64,000 nucleotides of DNA, from the NCBI RefSeq assembly GCF_037126465.1, contig NC_088202.1:26334213-26398212 (forward strand). The letters run 5' to 3'. This document shows, one piece after another, positions 20,696-32,992 of the stretch (positions are counted from its first letter, which is position 1; every line of letters begins with the position of its first letter). Under the pieces are notes generated by a model, which searched no databases, was not told the origin of the DNA, and saw only the letters and a program-made list of their open reading frames with translations. The position numbers were made by a program, and so were the translations under genes. Source of the stretch: Ornithodoros turicata. Its lineage: Eukaryota; Arthropoda; Arachnida; Ixodida; Argasidae.

Positions 20696-23600
20696 CATGC
20701 CCGTTCACAGGGGGTTATATGCAACTACGGTCGTCCGGCAAAGGGGTCCATCGACTCTACTGACCCAGTTCTGTATGCATTGTGTTGTAATCAGAGAAAG
20801 ACATAAGCATTGTAGTCTGGTCCTGATCGGTATGCGTAGTGTGCTAGGCAGAGAAATACATACGAATTCACTCACTATTGCCAGATTTATTTCCTTTATT
20901 GTGGCACTTTTCTGTGTTTGCCTTGCAGGGCAACATCAACGAGGATCCGCCTTGTTTTAGCCTTGCTTCTTTTGGAAGTTGAGTGGTGGTGGCTCTCAAT
21001 GCAACGTGACGTGTATGCCATCTGAAACAGAAATGTCGGAGATAATCAATATTTCAGGCACACTGCTGAATGGGCTCAGAAAAAGGGGTGTGAATTGACT
21101 TGTTCTCCTATTTTTATGTTCAATGAACGCAAGAAAATATGAAGGCGATCTGTCTTGTGAAACGGCCTCCAGCTTCTTGACGTTGCCTGTAGCTTGACGG
21201 GCCCATCGAATGCATATCTCTGGCAGGGTTGTCCTGTAATTTTGCTGCCCGCAATTTCATTTTGGGTCCAGAAATGCCGCGTGAAATTCTTTACCAGCTT
21301 TTTGTTCATTTTGCACATCTCTATGTATATGAAGTTCTCAGGAATGAAACGGTCATCCTAAGGTGAATCTGGAATTTGCACACATGATGAGCACGAACGA
21401 ACGATAAATATTGGATATATAATTTTTGTTGTAATTGTACACATTGATTGCAGTAACAGCCGCCTAAGAGGACTGGCTGATCTATCACAAGTGATAGCAA
21501 TGTCGACACCAATACTTGCAGATTGGAATACAGTACAGGCTGTACTTCCGACGTGAACTAAGAAAGGCCCATCAGATTACAATTAGAGAATAGACATGTG
21601 GTGATGGTGGCTTCTACAAAACACAGGAGCTGCCTACACCAGAACACTTAAAACATAGAAAAATAAGTACATGAAGGACCATAGTCAACATGTAGACATA
21701 TTACGCATCAGTACAATAGGCCAAAAATGGCGCAAAGGCGCCACGGTACAAACAAACAGTGCGTTTGTTTTGTGTACTACAGATAGTGGAACGACAGAGT
21801 ACCACATGCAGTGATGCAATAAATCACATCATGTCGTTCACACATGTTCATCATGTTCACACGAACATGTCATTCACCATAGGAATCACGGGGCACTCAT
21901 AGGCACCTTAATCCGCGAATATACAGTGAAATCTGCCATAATGTAAAGCTCTGGCAGGGGAATGGACGTGTAGTATAATTCTATTGTTGGGAAAAACTCA
22001 CGTGACCTCAAGCGTTGGGCCAATCGTTGGACGTCGGTTGAGTAGCTTTTTGCTTAGCTTTTTTTTTTGTCTCCCTGGGTGACCTGTGACGCTGGCGAGG
22101 CTTTCCCTTTCCCATCTGTTCTCTCCCTCTCCCCCGCTTTGGCGGTTCTGGGCAGTTCTGGGTGGTTGTGGATCTCCGTTCGCGTCGAGTGAAATGAATA
22201 ACAAAATGCGGAAGCATTGGCTGTTTCTGTTACACAAGGTGCTTTATTTTCCGGGATAGGTATTTCCAAAGCACAAACATGAAGTCTGCTGTAGCTGTGC
22301 AAAACACAAACATGATATGAACATTGTTTCTGAAGTTCGAATGAATTGCCGAAGCAACTTTGCATTCACTTATTGCTGATGTCTCACGTGGAAGATTTCA
22401 CAGTAGAACAACAGTGTATTGGCTGCACAGGCACACACATTCAGAGATCCGGCATGATAGAGAATATGCCCATATCCCTTTGCTGCTTGTGTAGGCGCCT
22501 GGTTGACCCGTCACAAAGGAAATTGTGAAGCTGCTATGCCGAAAGATGATGCTCCAACCACTCTGAGTGTCTTATCCAGTCTACTGTATCCATGCAGATG
22601 CTATTCTGAAGCAGATATGAGTTGAGTGCTTATACCTGAACAAGAAAGATAGGGATCAGAAACGCGAAACACAAATATTCTACCTGTCAAAATGCTGCGT
22701 ATATGCCACAGGTGCGGCGCTATGTTATGCTAAGCGGCAAAATGGAATAGGAACTGACTTACCTGTCATCGAGTGAGTAGCGGAAAGACACAGTATTCGT
22801 CCTTCTTGAATCATTGTCGCACCAAGCAAGCGAAGCAGACCTGCATGCCTTCCACTTATCTACCACTCAATTGACTTGCAGAAGTATCCATGAGGCACCG
22901 AGTTTTTCACAGTCGATATCGACAACATGTTAGGGAAGGACACTAAAAACCATCCAAAGCGGTAACGGCATAGATGCTTTGCTTGCGTCCTGCTGCACCC
23001 AACACTCCGGCACCGCCGACACGGCGTCGCCGGCTTCAGCGCACCAAGGAAAGTTCATAGTTTCAAACCAACCAATGAGCGCTCTCATACCGGGGGAGCG
23101 GCCTCAGGAGCCAATGGGCTCGTGACGGTTGAGAACTCGCGCTTCGACGTAAAAATTCTGACGTTCCATGACGTTTGATGACGCGAAAAGCTCGCAGCGC
23201 CTCACTTTAGTCCGCAAGTGAACTAGCAAGTTTCATCCCCTTGGCTCTGGCCTTTGACGTATTGTCATGACGAACCTGGTCTTTTTATCATACTCCCACC
23301 TTCACATAGCGGACACTCAAGTTTATGGAACTGAAGTACTCCCTATGCTAGCACTATCCATTAAGAACTCTCCAGAATGGACGTTGTTAGGTGAAGGACT
23401 TGCTGCCTAGTCTGATCATTTGCCAACATCAAAAACTGAATATGGACGGAGAGACTCTGCCACCGTGAGTTAATTGACAGCATGAAAAATACCGAGATGA
23501 AGCGCCTGTCCTTGTCCTTAATATGGCCCTAATGAGGATTATAATATACCTATATACCTAATATAAGGATAATAACGTACCTAATGAGGGTTTTTCACTA

Positions 23601-24417
23601 GCATTTAATGATAAATGTACCGCCGTAACCGAAAGGGCTACACATTGCCACACTACTATACTCACCAATTTTGTCCAGCAACATAATGTTAGTAACTAGG
23701 TATGTGTCTGCATTCCATTTGTAACCATGGGCGACGTAACTGAAAATGAAGAATGTATGTAGCCAGTAAACTTACGGTCCACGTTATTTGTGCACATAAA
23801 CAGACATAATAGTATAGAAGGATAACAACTTTCAGATGCTTGTTTACACACGCAACGCCAAACACAATATTATTTAAGGAAAAAAATGGACTGAACGAAG
23901 TGAACCCTGCACGCGCGTACCACGAAAAAAATGTATTTACTGTTATTCGCTTGGTCACACTCTTCATTGCATCGGAAGATATGTGGTATTGCCAGCTTTT
24001 TGCTTCTCAATTTCATAGGTTCCCTCTTAGTGACTGCAGGGGAGAGAGAAAAAAAAACAATCCACGAATTAAAACGCGTAAATGTGACGTTAGCTGCGAT
24101 GGACGGTAAATACCCCCCCAAAAAAACTACACATACTAGTGTAACTACAACGCGCATAAGTATCACGAAACAATAAATAATACATACCTGCGAGGTCCAG
24201 TATATGCGCTTCACAGTACTCCTCACTGCTGCTTTTTTTCTGGTTTTCCGAGCACCAGTATATCATCCAGGGCACATTGTAGAAGTATGTATCCGTCTCC
24301 CGCTTGTAGTCATAAGGCACAACCGGCACAACAAGCTTATACGTCATGAGAAAAATAGGGAATACTGCAACGAATATCACGCACAACACGGAGCAAAATC
24401 TTGCCGAAACGCAGCAG
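20696..24417. other. Unassigned sequence
   Basis: Nothing with recognised coding or element structure. A GC-rich patch at about 22975-23175 with CCAAT-like and GACGT motifs is promoter-like in composition only. Local hairpins are seen at 21728-21780 and 21838-21870. Confidence 0.35.
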
Positions 24418-24545
24418 CAACAACAACAACAACAACAACTGTATTTTCGACCTTGTTTGGGGACCATGTTCGACCTTGGAGAGTGGGGAGTTTCATCGCC
24501 ACAGGCGACACTCTACCCCAGTGCTGGGTGGAATGGGGGGAATAA
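24418..24545 (-). repeat. (CAA)n microsatellite joined to the GGAGTTTCATCGCC tail repeat
   Basis: Eight CAA-type units (about 24418-24441) are followed by GGGGAGTTTCATCGCC, ACAGGCGACACTCTACCCC. This is the same module as 11920-12000. On the minus strand the (TTG)n would be the 3' tail of a retroposon. Confidence 0.5.
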
Positions 24546-25029
24546 AATAACGAGCCCCTTCACAATAGTCCGATGTCCTTCGATAGTCCACGATAGTCCT
24601 TCACAATAGTCGAAGTCCGATGGTGTCCGAAACGCAGCGATGTCTATTTGACGCCTGAGAGAGGAGACCACGAGGTAAAACAGCCGTTCAACGTCTGAAC
24701 TACGAGTGGTATGCGGGTATGCTTTGCTGGCTGTGTTATTTTCTTTCTTTCTTCCTACGTGGCAGCTATAGACGGAATTCTTTGAAGTTCGCCATGTAAA
24801 ACCTCGCATTATTAAGATTAATAGTGTGAAATCGACGCAAGCGACGGTTGGCGACGAATTTTGCGGAGTGCTCGTTTCCGGGAAATACACCGACAGACTA
24901 CATTGTTAGCTTCGTACCCTTATAGTAAAGGCAAAAAAATGGCACAGAAATTATTTCTATTTAGAAGTATTAACTGTTCCCTTTCGTCTTTTTCCCATAC
25001 AAGCTACGGTGTACCTCTTAAAATATCAC
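24546..25029. other. Unassigned, with a TAGTCC short repeat at 24563-24620
   Basis: AATAGTCC/GATAGTCC recurs four times in about 60 bases. No gene seen in the rest. Confidence 0.4.
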
Positions 25030-25235
25030 GGTTACCTTGATGTTTAGAGTACGGGCCCGTTTACAAAGTGTAACTCTTATGTAGAGGCTTGTGTATACCT
25101 TTATGGAATTATCACCGTTGCCTTTCTGTTAAGGTTACTGTTGCCTTGAATTCTGTACCCTCTGCTTAGAGGCTCTATCGTAGCCTTGCGGATGTATATT
25201 CCCGTTACCTTTATGTTAAGGATACAGTGCCTTAC
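25030..25235. repeat. Degenerate tandem repeat of GTTACCTTxATGTTAAGG units
   Basis: CGGTTACCTTGATGTTTAGAG, CCGTTGCCTTTCTGTTAAGG and CCCGTTACCTTTATGTTAAGG are related blocks within 200 bases, each able to form a CCTT/AAGG hairpin. Related partial blocks lie between them. Confidence 0.5.
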
Positions 25236-26117
25236 GAAAGTTTACGGGACGCCAGGTCGGCGTACTTTGTCTGTGTGTGACAGTGCCGCCGCCGCCGACA
25301 CGTGAGGACAAGTGGAAAGCAGAAGCAGTAATGGATTCTTCTTCTGTTTTCCGCTCCTCCATTCGTGTCGACAGCCACCGTATCACGTTGAAGAAAAATT
25401 ACGCCTACCTCGTGTCCCGTAATCCTTTGTCGGGCACGGTACCTCAATTTCTTGACCAGGTCGCTATTAAAGGTCAGTCATAAAGACTGATCTGTGAGAC
25501 TGATACGATTAAGACCTTTATCTAGCCACAAAAGGACTAACTATAAGAGCAAGTCAGGACTACCTCAGACGCCAGCTTTGTGATTGGCTTTCAATAGTGA
25601 CCTGTGTAACGTGGCGATGAGTTTATGTCAGTGGACTACGAGAAATGACAGGCGGTATCTTTCCTTACATATACTTCAACCACTCTTCGGTACAAAATCC
25701 GAAAACCGTCTTTGGAACGGCTCTGCCACACACAAAGGCTCAAGTGACACTCAAGTTACTCAAGTGACAGAATATAGCAATCATCGGAAAAAAATTGAAC
25801 GCGTCCTCAGAGCGAAATAAATTTTAAAGGCGATGCTAAACTTTAAAGGTTGTTTTACTTTCCTAACTAGAATTAAAAGAAAAATTCGTAATACAAGATT
25901 CTATCACACGCAATGAATCTCGCTTTGGCTATAGACCACCGCACCGCGAACTTTTTGCTTAAAGCTGCACCAGAAAGAACTTATTTGCGAATGCAGCTAC
26001 ACTTTGGCGCCCGTGTTTTCAGTTCAGCTTGTCAGTAAATCCGCTTTTAATTCAATCAATAAAATCAACAGACAGAAACATTCATTGCGTGAGGGAAGAT
26101 GTCCTAGGTCGCTTAAT
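25236..26117. other. Unassigned sequence
   Basis: No supported gene or repeat. Confidence 0.35.
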
Positions 26118-26128
26118 ATAATCGGGAA

Positions 26129-26327
26129 TGAAAAAAACGGCTAGGAAGCAAGCGAGCTAGTGAAGATGATGCATAATGTAAAACCCCGAGACTAGGGAAC
26201 ATGAAAGGACAGACACAAACACGAAGTCTCAAACACAGCTCACAGCTTTGAGCTTTGAGCTGTGTTTGAGACTTCGTGTTTGCGTCTGTCCTTTCGTGTT
26301 CCCTAGTCTCGGGGTTTTACATTATAC
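26129..26327 (-). mobile_element. Hairpin SINE-like retroposon (199 bp) with 11-bp TSD
   Basis: Flanked by the direct repeat ATAATCGGGAA (26118-26128 and 26328-26338). Read on the minus strand the insert is a long near-perfect hairpin (arms of about 72 bases at 26174-26245 and 26250-26322) followed by the conserved block CTAGCTCGCTTGCTTCCTAGCC and a T-run. An 11-bp duplication of variable type suggests target-primed reverse transcription. No pol III boxes were recognised. Orientation is uncertain. Confidence 0.7.
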
Positions 26328-26338
26328 ATAATCGGGAA

Positions 26339-28050
26339 GTTCGTCTCGTTTTGCGATCTAGTCAAGGGACGGCAAAATTGTTACGGTGTAAAAAAGAGAA
26401 TCTTCTAGAGTTTCTAGAAGGACAATGAATTTCACTGAAACTCACCTGAAGCAAATTTCAAGCTCATACATTATATCCAATTACATATTTGCAAGGTGGC
26501 TATTTTTTCCTTTTTGAGTTATCGTTTGGTCTCTTGCTATTTCCTTTCGCTGCCTTCTGAACGTTATTTTATTTACTGTTTCTCTTTCTCTTTTTAAGGA
26601 GCAACTCAATGCTTGTTCTTCCTTCAGCGACTGACGCGGTGTTAAGCGTTGCTTTTACACGTCATGAGGGAACATGAACGTTAGGCGGACATGGTCGCTG
26701 CGCACACGTGCGCGCTGCTATTGTGTCTCTTCACGTGTCAGTGAAATCGTTCACATAAAAATTACATCTTCCCCTCCTTCTATTGAGCAAAGATACAGCC
26801 TCAACTAAATCGACATTTCTACCGATTTCAGAAACTGCCAAGTACCTTCCGTGTCCATGCTAGCAGTAACAGCACAATATACGTTTATGATTTCCAGTTT
26901 CTTGTGTCTCAGAGATGTATTCTGGGCAGTCGCATTCATCTCCTGTACACCTTCCATGGCGAACGCCCGTACCTGAGAACGGCATGATGCATGAAAAAGC
27001 AGTTTCTGCGTTTAGTGACATGCAGAACGTGTTGAGCACAGCAACAGTTTACCTTTGACACATCAGCGCGACCTCCGTCAGCAGAGTTCGAGCTGGTGAC
27101 AGCCGAAAACCTCCGAAATGAAGAAGCTCATACGTTGTCAAAACTGGTAAATTTTCAGTGTCAAAAAATGGCGTCCAAGATCTGCAGGCAGTTGCATGTC
27201 AAGGGGCGAATGATGAAGAACGAGAGAAAACCGTGTGCATAGCGCGCGGCCAAGGACGCTCAAGTGAGGGTAAAATTTATAAGTTACCGTTACTTCGAAG
27301 GATAGGGAACACAAATATTTACAAGCTACACCATCTGGCACTCGGCCAGTCACTTATATTACCGACGAGTACCTTCTACTGTGACATATAGAAGGTGTGT
27401 AACGTTGTCAGTAAAGTAGTATAACTTTTAAATTAGATGTTACAGCATTTTCAACGTGGCCCGAAAAGCAACCAGATCAAGAGTGTACCATCAATAACGA
27501 ACACGAAGATCACGAAGTGCATGCAACCATGGTGTCAGCTTGTCCAAAAACATCACCAAAACTCCACTGCATGCGCTATGAAAACAAGTATGCGTATAGC
27601 AGCGAAACCCGTTCCTCTCACAACGCTAATGTATGTCATGTCTAATGTGGTTCCGCTTTAATGTGCCACACGGCGAGTACAACGATCTTTTCTGAGTGAG
27701 TATTATATGCTCCCCAACATTGGCACGTGGTTTTCCTAAATAAAAAGTAAGTGAAGCTATATTTTGATATCATACACTGAATCATATGGGCACGCTCAAA
27801 CGATATGTTCTACAGCGTTGATTAATAATGTCACCACATGCTTCAGGGAACACATTACCGGCGATGCGTTACATTTCGACAATGATAACTGTTATATGTA
27901 CTGGGGTAGCCAGTCCGATTTAGTCACGACTCACCTCCTATTGTATTCTTCTATTATCATCATCATTATCAATGATAATCATACATTACATTTTCCGAAT
28001 GGCTTGTGATCTGTAATCTAATGTCACTATATTTGATATAATAGGGGGTT
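26339..28050. other. Unassigned sequence
   Basis: No supported gene; AT-rich with several short open frames on both strands and no motif. Confidence 0.35.
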
Positions 28051-28073
28051 TATATATATATATATATATATAT
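28051..28073. repeat. (TA)n microsatellite
   Basis: About 11 TA units, followed by imperfect ATATCA repeats and two GGGGGTTTA blocks that bracket the tract. Confidence 0.9.
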
Positions 28074-28337
28074 CATATATCACATATGTATCACATACCA
28101 TATATATATGAGGGGGTTTAATGTATATTACATCCACATTTTTTGCCTGCTAATGTGTAATTGCATTAACCATTACTTGGTTTTGGTTGATTACTCACAG
28201 GATGATTTTTCGTGGAGATTTTTGTCAATGACCAGACCAAATCGTTCATAGTTTTCAACTTCACACATAATTTTCTGCCATCAATAATATTTACCGAAAT
28301 AAAGAACCAGTTGGTCCTTTCTACAAAGCACGTGCGA

Positions 28338-28462
28338 CCCATGACTTGAAAACCCGAGACGAGGTTGTGAAGATAACAGACAAACACTAACACGGTCTCA
28401 AACTCAGCTCGAGTTTTCAAGTCATGGATGGTCACCACCAGCTCGCTTGCTACCTAACTTTC
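28338..28462 (-). repeat. Hairpin retroposon family, diverged copy
   Basis: The reverse complement carries GGTAGCAAGCGAGCTGGTG, then hairpin arms around CCATGACTTGAAAAC and GTTTTCAAGTCATGG with a loop including GTGTTTGTCTGTT. Architecture and head match 26129-26327; the arm sequence differs. No TSD identified. Confidence 0.6.
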
Positions 28463-28730
28463 CTTTCGTTCACATTCGAACACCTGAACTAAGTGTGTTA
28501 GGAAGTTGAAAAATGTGATGACGGCTAGAGTGATACTCTACAAAAGTAACGATTTTGTAATATGAATTACAAAGCATGGCAGAATAATGAGTAACGTAAG
28601 GAACCACTTTGCAGAAGGTTATGGATAAAGGTATTGCACTGAAAACTAACGCAGTCCACCTACCTCCGGCCTCGTTAGACTAGGGCGAGTATCAAAAGTG
28701 GCCAGTGTACACTAGTTTACAGTATGCCGA

Positions 28731-28932
28731 GTGTCACTTCCAGTTATACCAGAGATATTCCATTACAGCCAGTGACCAGTGTGAGGTGATTTCCAGTATT
28801 TCCATAATGTAATCCAGTGTTTCCACTGTGATTTCCAGTCCAACCAGTGACATTTCTAGCCTGACCATTGACGTTTCCAGTTTGACCAGTAAGATTTCCA
28901 GTTTAGATCTTACTGTTTTTTTTTTCAACAGC
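28731..28932 (-). repeat. CCAGT tandem array, copy 2, with conserved head
   Basis: On the minus strand the head GCTGTTGAAAAAAAAAACAGTA (about 28910-28931) is followed by 21-base units of the type ACTGGAAATnnnACTGGTnnA. On that strand one frame reads as Leu-Glu heptads because the unit is a multiple of three; I treat that as a by-product of the repeat. Confidence 0.7.
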
Positions 28933-29694
28933 GCCTTTCCGAAAAATGACATTTAAGAACACTGTCAGACGGTAGCGTAAGTATGCTTTTTAGTAATTAC
29001 CGTTTACGCTCAGCGCAACTTCCCAGCGGCCTTTACGATGCATAGCGCGCTACTCTCAACAGGCGCATTCGTCCACTTCGCTTCTGACGATGCTCAAGTG
29101 AAAGAAAAAAACATCTAAATGTGACAGTACGAGTCCGAATCCAGATTATAACCTTGTTGGCCACGTTTTTTCAGATGAAAACTTTAATACGGCGGTAAAG
29201 AATGAAACAGAAAGACCATGATGGCGCAAGAAGCCAGCAGCAAGGGGTTAATTTGCGTCTTGTTTGACAGGGGGTGATTCATCATGGCTATTTCAAACTC
29301 GAAAGGCCGCTTATGCCATCTCTCATTTAGCATACCGTCTCACAGAGGTATTATACCAACCAGTGACATGGAAGTGCACTTTTCAGGTTTGTCGTGGCGT
29401 AGCATCACAGCACATATTACTATCTCTATTAGTAGCAAACTAGTACCTGTTAGGCATGTAAGTTTTCTGTGTTTTATTTTCGTCTTTACATTCATTCGGC
29501 AGTATTAATGCTTAACATGTGTTCAATCTGTGCCTTTTTTGTGCCTTTTTGGTTTCAAATTATCGTCCACTATCATTGTTATCATTGTTATCAACTTGCT
29601 GTAAATTGTTGGAGCATATAATCTCTAAGCACGTCACAGCATTTTTTTAGCAAAATCAGCTGTTCAGCCCGTTAAAACAGTACTTCCGTTAATG
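28933..29694. other. Unassigned sequence
   Basis: No supported gene. The block immediately before the LINE at 29695 includes (TTATCA)-type short repeats at about 29565-29595. Confidence 0.35.
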
Positions 29695-29904
29695 ATTTTC
29701 ATACGTCACGGCCGATCTGATTTAGTGCACGATTTATCATCAGCCAGTAACAACAATTTACAAACGGATGTGCTGTTCCTCGATCTCTCCAGGGCGTTTG
29801 ATCGCGTATCTCACAATAAACTAATCCTCAAGCTGGGAGCGTGACCCTAAGATTCCTGGTTCCGTAACTGCCTTCGTGAAACAAGGGAAAGGGTGCAGGC
29901 TAGC

Positions 29905-30020
29905 TGGTATAGATCCACGAAGGAAACCGAGAGACACGGATACAGAAGGACGCAGAGAACCTACGTGTGTCGCCCCCTTCTGTGTCCGTGTCTCTCGGTC
30001 TTCTTCTTGGATCTACCTTT
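29905..30020. repeat. Short foldback hairpin inserted in LINE-C
   Basis: GATCCACGAAGGAAACCGAGAGACACGG and its approximate inverse CCGTGTCTCTCGG...GGATC face each other across a short loop. It lies between RT motifs that should be adjacent. Composition (GAGAGACACGGACACAGAAGG type) recalls the 26129 hairpin but the sequences differ. Confidence 0.65.
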
Positions 30021-30452
30021 GTGGTCGTACTCACTTCGTAGCGCATAACGGATGCGAATCATCAAGCAAAAATGTCTGATCAGGGGTACCACAAGGCTCG
30101 GTTTTAGGTCACTTATTGTTTCTTTTATATGTGAATGATATGCTGACAAGAATTAACTTGAGAAGAATTAATTGTCTGTTTGCGGATGGTTGCATACTGT
30201 ATAGAACAATTTATTCAGGTGATGACAACGATATCCTTCAAATGTGCTTGGATCAAGTCTGTGCCAGGTGCCGTGAATGGCAGATGACGTTGAACGCTGA
30301 TAAAACTGTATGCGTATCAGTCACACGCAAAACAAAAGCTATACAAAAGGAATAGTTTCTTGTGGGCAATTCCGTTAAAACGGTGAAAGAATGCAAGCAC
30401 CTGGGTGTTATTCTCACTGGCGATCTTAGATGGAGCTCACACGTTCCATACG

Positions 30453-31058
30453 CAGCATCCCGCTCTCAATGTCAGCCTGCTAGCTCCAAATACGTCGCTC
30501 GCGCTCTCGCTGTGTCCAAGATTTCATAGAACGTGCCATCTCGCCCAATACATTTCTCCACTCCATCGGCCCAAAAATGCAATACGTTCCTCCCCCAAAC
30601 ATCACCAGGAGGGAAGTGTCTGCTATCCACCGTCTGCGGTTAAGCGTGGCTCGAACGCCTACACGGCTCTTCCAAATCAGCATGCATGACACTCCTACAT
30701 GTGCAGCCTGCTCTACCGAGGGCAACACTTCCCACCTGCTCCTCCACTGTCGCCTGTTCGCCGCTCCCCGTGCCACTCTTATGGGGTGGCCGAGCGGCTA
30801 GCTGCCCTGGGGCTGAGGGAGGTCTCGCTGGCAACGGTACTGGGCCCCCTGCCACGCCCCCTTCAGTGGCGCGTCGGAAGGGAACTCGTGCGCTTTTTGA
30901 CTGACACAGGGCTCGCGCTGAGCCTGTGACTGCGCCTATTTTCTTTCGCTCTTTTCGTTTTTTTTTTACGCGAGAATAGCAAGCCGGCTTCTGGAGCCAG
31001 GCTAACCTTTCCCCTTTTTCTTTGTTTTTTTCTTCGCAATAAACCTATATCCCCCCCC
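30453..31058 (+). mobile_element. LINE-D, 606-bp 3' fragment with 11-bp TSD, C-rich tail
   Basis: Flanked by the direct repeat CGTTCCATACG (30442-30452 and 31059-31069). The plus strand encodes a LINE C-terminal domain: SAIHRLRLSVARTPTRLF followed by CAAC and HLLLHCRLF, the Cys/His module found after RNase H in I/jockey-group LINEs. A polyadenylation signal AATAAA at about 31038 precedes a run of C residues at the junction. The insertion is 5'-truncated, typical of target-primed reverse transcription. Confidence 0.85.
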
Positions 31059-31569
31059 CGTTCCATACGTAGTAACAAAATCTAGGAGAAGGCTATTTTA
31101 CCTCAGGGGAGCACTTTGTTACGCTTCAGCCGAGGTCCGCTTGCTATCCTATAAGGTCTTGGTTTTACCAGTCATTATGTATGGCAAGGTCATCTGGAAT
31201 CCATACACCATAACCCTTAAAGAAGATATTGAGAAGGTACAAGCACTTTGTTGAAACGTTTTCTATAATCGCTATGGAGAGAAGAATCCTCAACGGCTAT
31301 GTTCCGTCAGGCATACCTAGAAACTATTGAAATTAGCAACTTAGAGGCAATACTCAAATTTTTCTGCTTAATACTGCACAGACTGATTAATAGTAGTTTA
31401 AGGAACTTCATTCACTTTAAAGAGCACTTGGTAATACGTGGTCGGCATACTTTGTCAATAAAGCAAATATATGGTAAAGCTGATACTTGTAAATACCCTT
31501 TCAAGTCTTCCAAGAACAATTCCATCTTGGAATGACTTACCTCAAATAATTTGGAATTCAGGGTCATAT

Positions 31570-32267
31570 CAACTTTTTATAATGTATTTCTGTCGGTTAC
31601 AGAGATAATTATTGCATCACCATTCACCAACAGCATCACCAACAGCAAAAATTTTGCTATGCCACTACGTTCCACGACAATACGAACCATAGACAAAAAA
31701 AGCTGAATGCGTATTACTCCCTTCCATGCGATGCCTCAGTGCTTTTGTATTTTATTCGTTAACAGGTGTACGCTGACCAACTCTCGAGCTATTTTAGGTA
31801 ATTCGCTTCGGAACAGCCAAGCAAACAGGCAGATCGACTGAGGATATACGCATGACTTACGATCCCAGAGAGAAAACTGGTATCTCGGATTCTTTATCTC
31901 CTGAGGCGGAATGCAAGCACATGCCGCGCCTGTCGTGTTGGACGTTTTATTATCATTTTATGCGCCATTGTCTCGTACCTTTGTGGAGAGGTTGCTCATA
32001 AGTCCAAGCAGTGCGCGCGTTGGGCTGGTTTGTCGGGTCATCCTAACACACGCAGTACATCCTTTCTTCGTAAGTACAGTGTTTACTACGATGTCATTTT
32101 CCTTTCATGTAATTGGATGTGCGTTTCTTGGGCGATGGGCCACTTGAATACGGCTGTTTTTATGATGTACCCACGGACCAAAATTTTGTGGGTGGGGAAG
32201 AATTGACAGGCGTTCAATAAGTTTCCCACGCACGCATGATGTCCCATTCTGAAATCAGGATGAGCTA
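31570..32267. other. Unassigned sequence
   Basis: No recognised gene or element end between the two LINE remnants. Confidence 0.35.
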
Positions 32268-32992
32268 TTGACATTACTAACTGTAGGCCCTATATCCCTC
32301 CTGTTTCGCTTTTCTAAACTATTTGAGAAGGTGATCTTTAGAAAGATGTACTTTTCCTTTCCTTCCATTTGTTCCGTGGCTCAGCACGGTTTTGTAACCG
32401 GCCAGTCTGTGTAAACAAAACTTGATACGTTTCTGCACGTTGTTAGTGAACGCCTATGTAATCAGCAACAACTCGATGCTATCCTGATTTACCTAAAGTG
32501 TACGATATTGTTACTCACTAGGTTACTTTGGGTTATTTGAAGGTGCGTGTACCTGGTGTTCTTCTTATCTGAGTAACAAGAAGAATGTTGTGCGCATACG
32601 TGGCTCGTTATAATCGTTTTTTCTATTATTATCATTTTGTCTCATTTGCTGGGACCTCCGCTCCTTAATATATTTGTACATGACATATAGATAACTGTCA
32701 AACACTCGAAGATCATTCAATATGCTGATGGCTTTACCGATGCATTCCATCTGAGAGTGATTGCGATTAATTGCTTTAGAATATCGCTAAATACTCTTGG
32801 TCAGGGACGGGCAGTATTTAAATACATTGTAATTAAAATACTATTCCAAATATAAATACATGTGACGAGGAACAGGCCGAACTCACGCTCTTGCATGGGC
32901 ATGCATTCATTAAGCTCACATTGCTCGGAACGGACGTTCCTGTGTTCATCACATACATGTATTTATATTTTGTAGTTAAATACAGTCTTGAC

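Larger units (their letters stand above)
29695..31560 (+). pseudogene. LINE-C RT remnant (CR1/jockey-like), split by two insertions
   Basis: Plus-strand RT pieces in order: RHGRSDLVHD and FLDLSRAFDRVSHNKLILKL (29700-29840), SGVPQGSVLGHLLFLLYVNDM (30080-30145), the catalytic site as FADG (about 30179-30190; second Asp replaced by Gly), REWQMTLNADKT, then CKHLGVILTGDLRW (30385-30440). After the inserted LINE-D, YLRGALCYASAEVRLLSYKVLVLP and SLEA-like C-terminal sequence continues to about 31535. Stops (for example TGA just before SGVPQGS) and frameshifts are present. The element is dead and its ends were not located. Confidence 0.8.

Noticed and set aside
22975..23175. CpG-rich patch as a host gene promoter
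   Set aside because: Composition alone; no exon, no TATA or initiator in a consistent position.
28051..28110. CRISPR-like or regulatory repeats around the (TA)n tract
   Set aside because: Simple microsatellite with slippage; the genome is eukaryotic.
28734..28952. Minus-strand frame with Leu-Glu heptads that looks like a coiled coil
   Set aside because: It is produced by a 21-bp CCAGT tandem repeat, a multiple of three, and lies wholly within the array.
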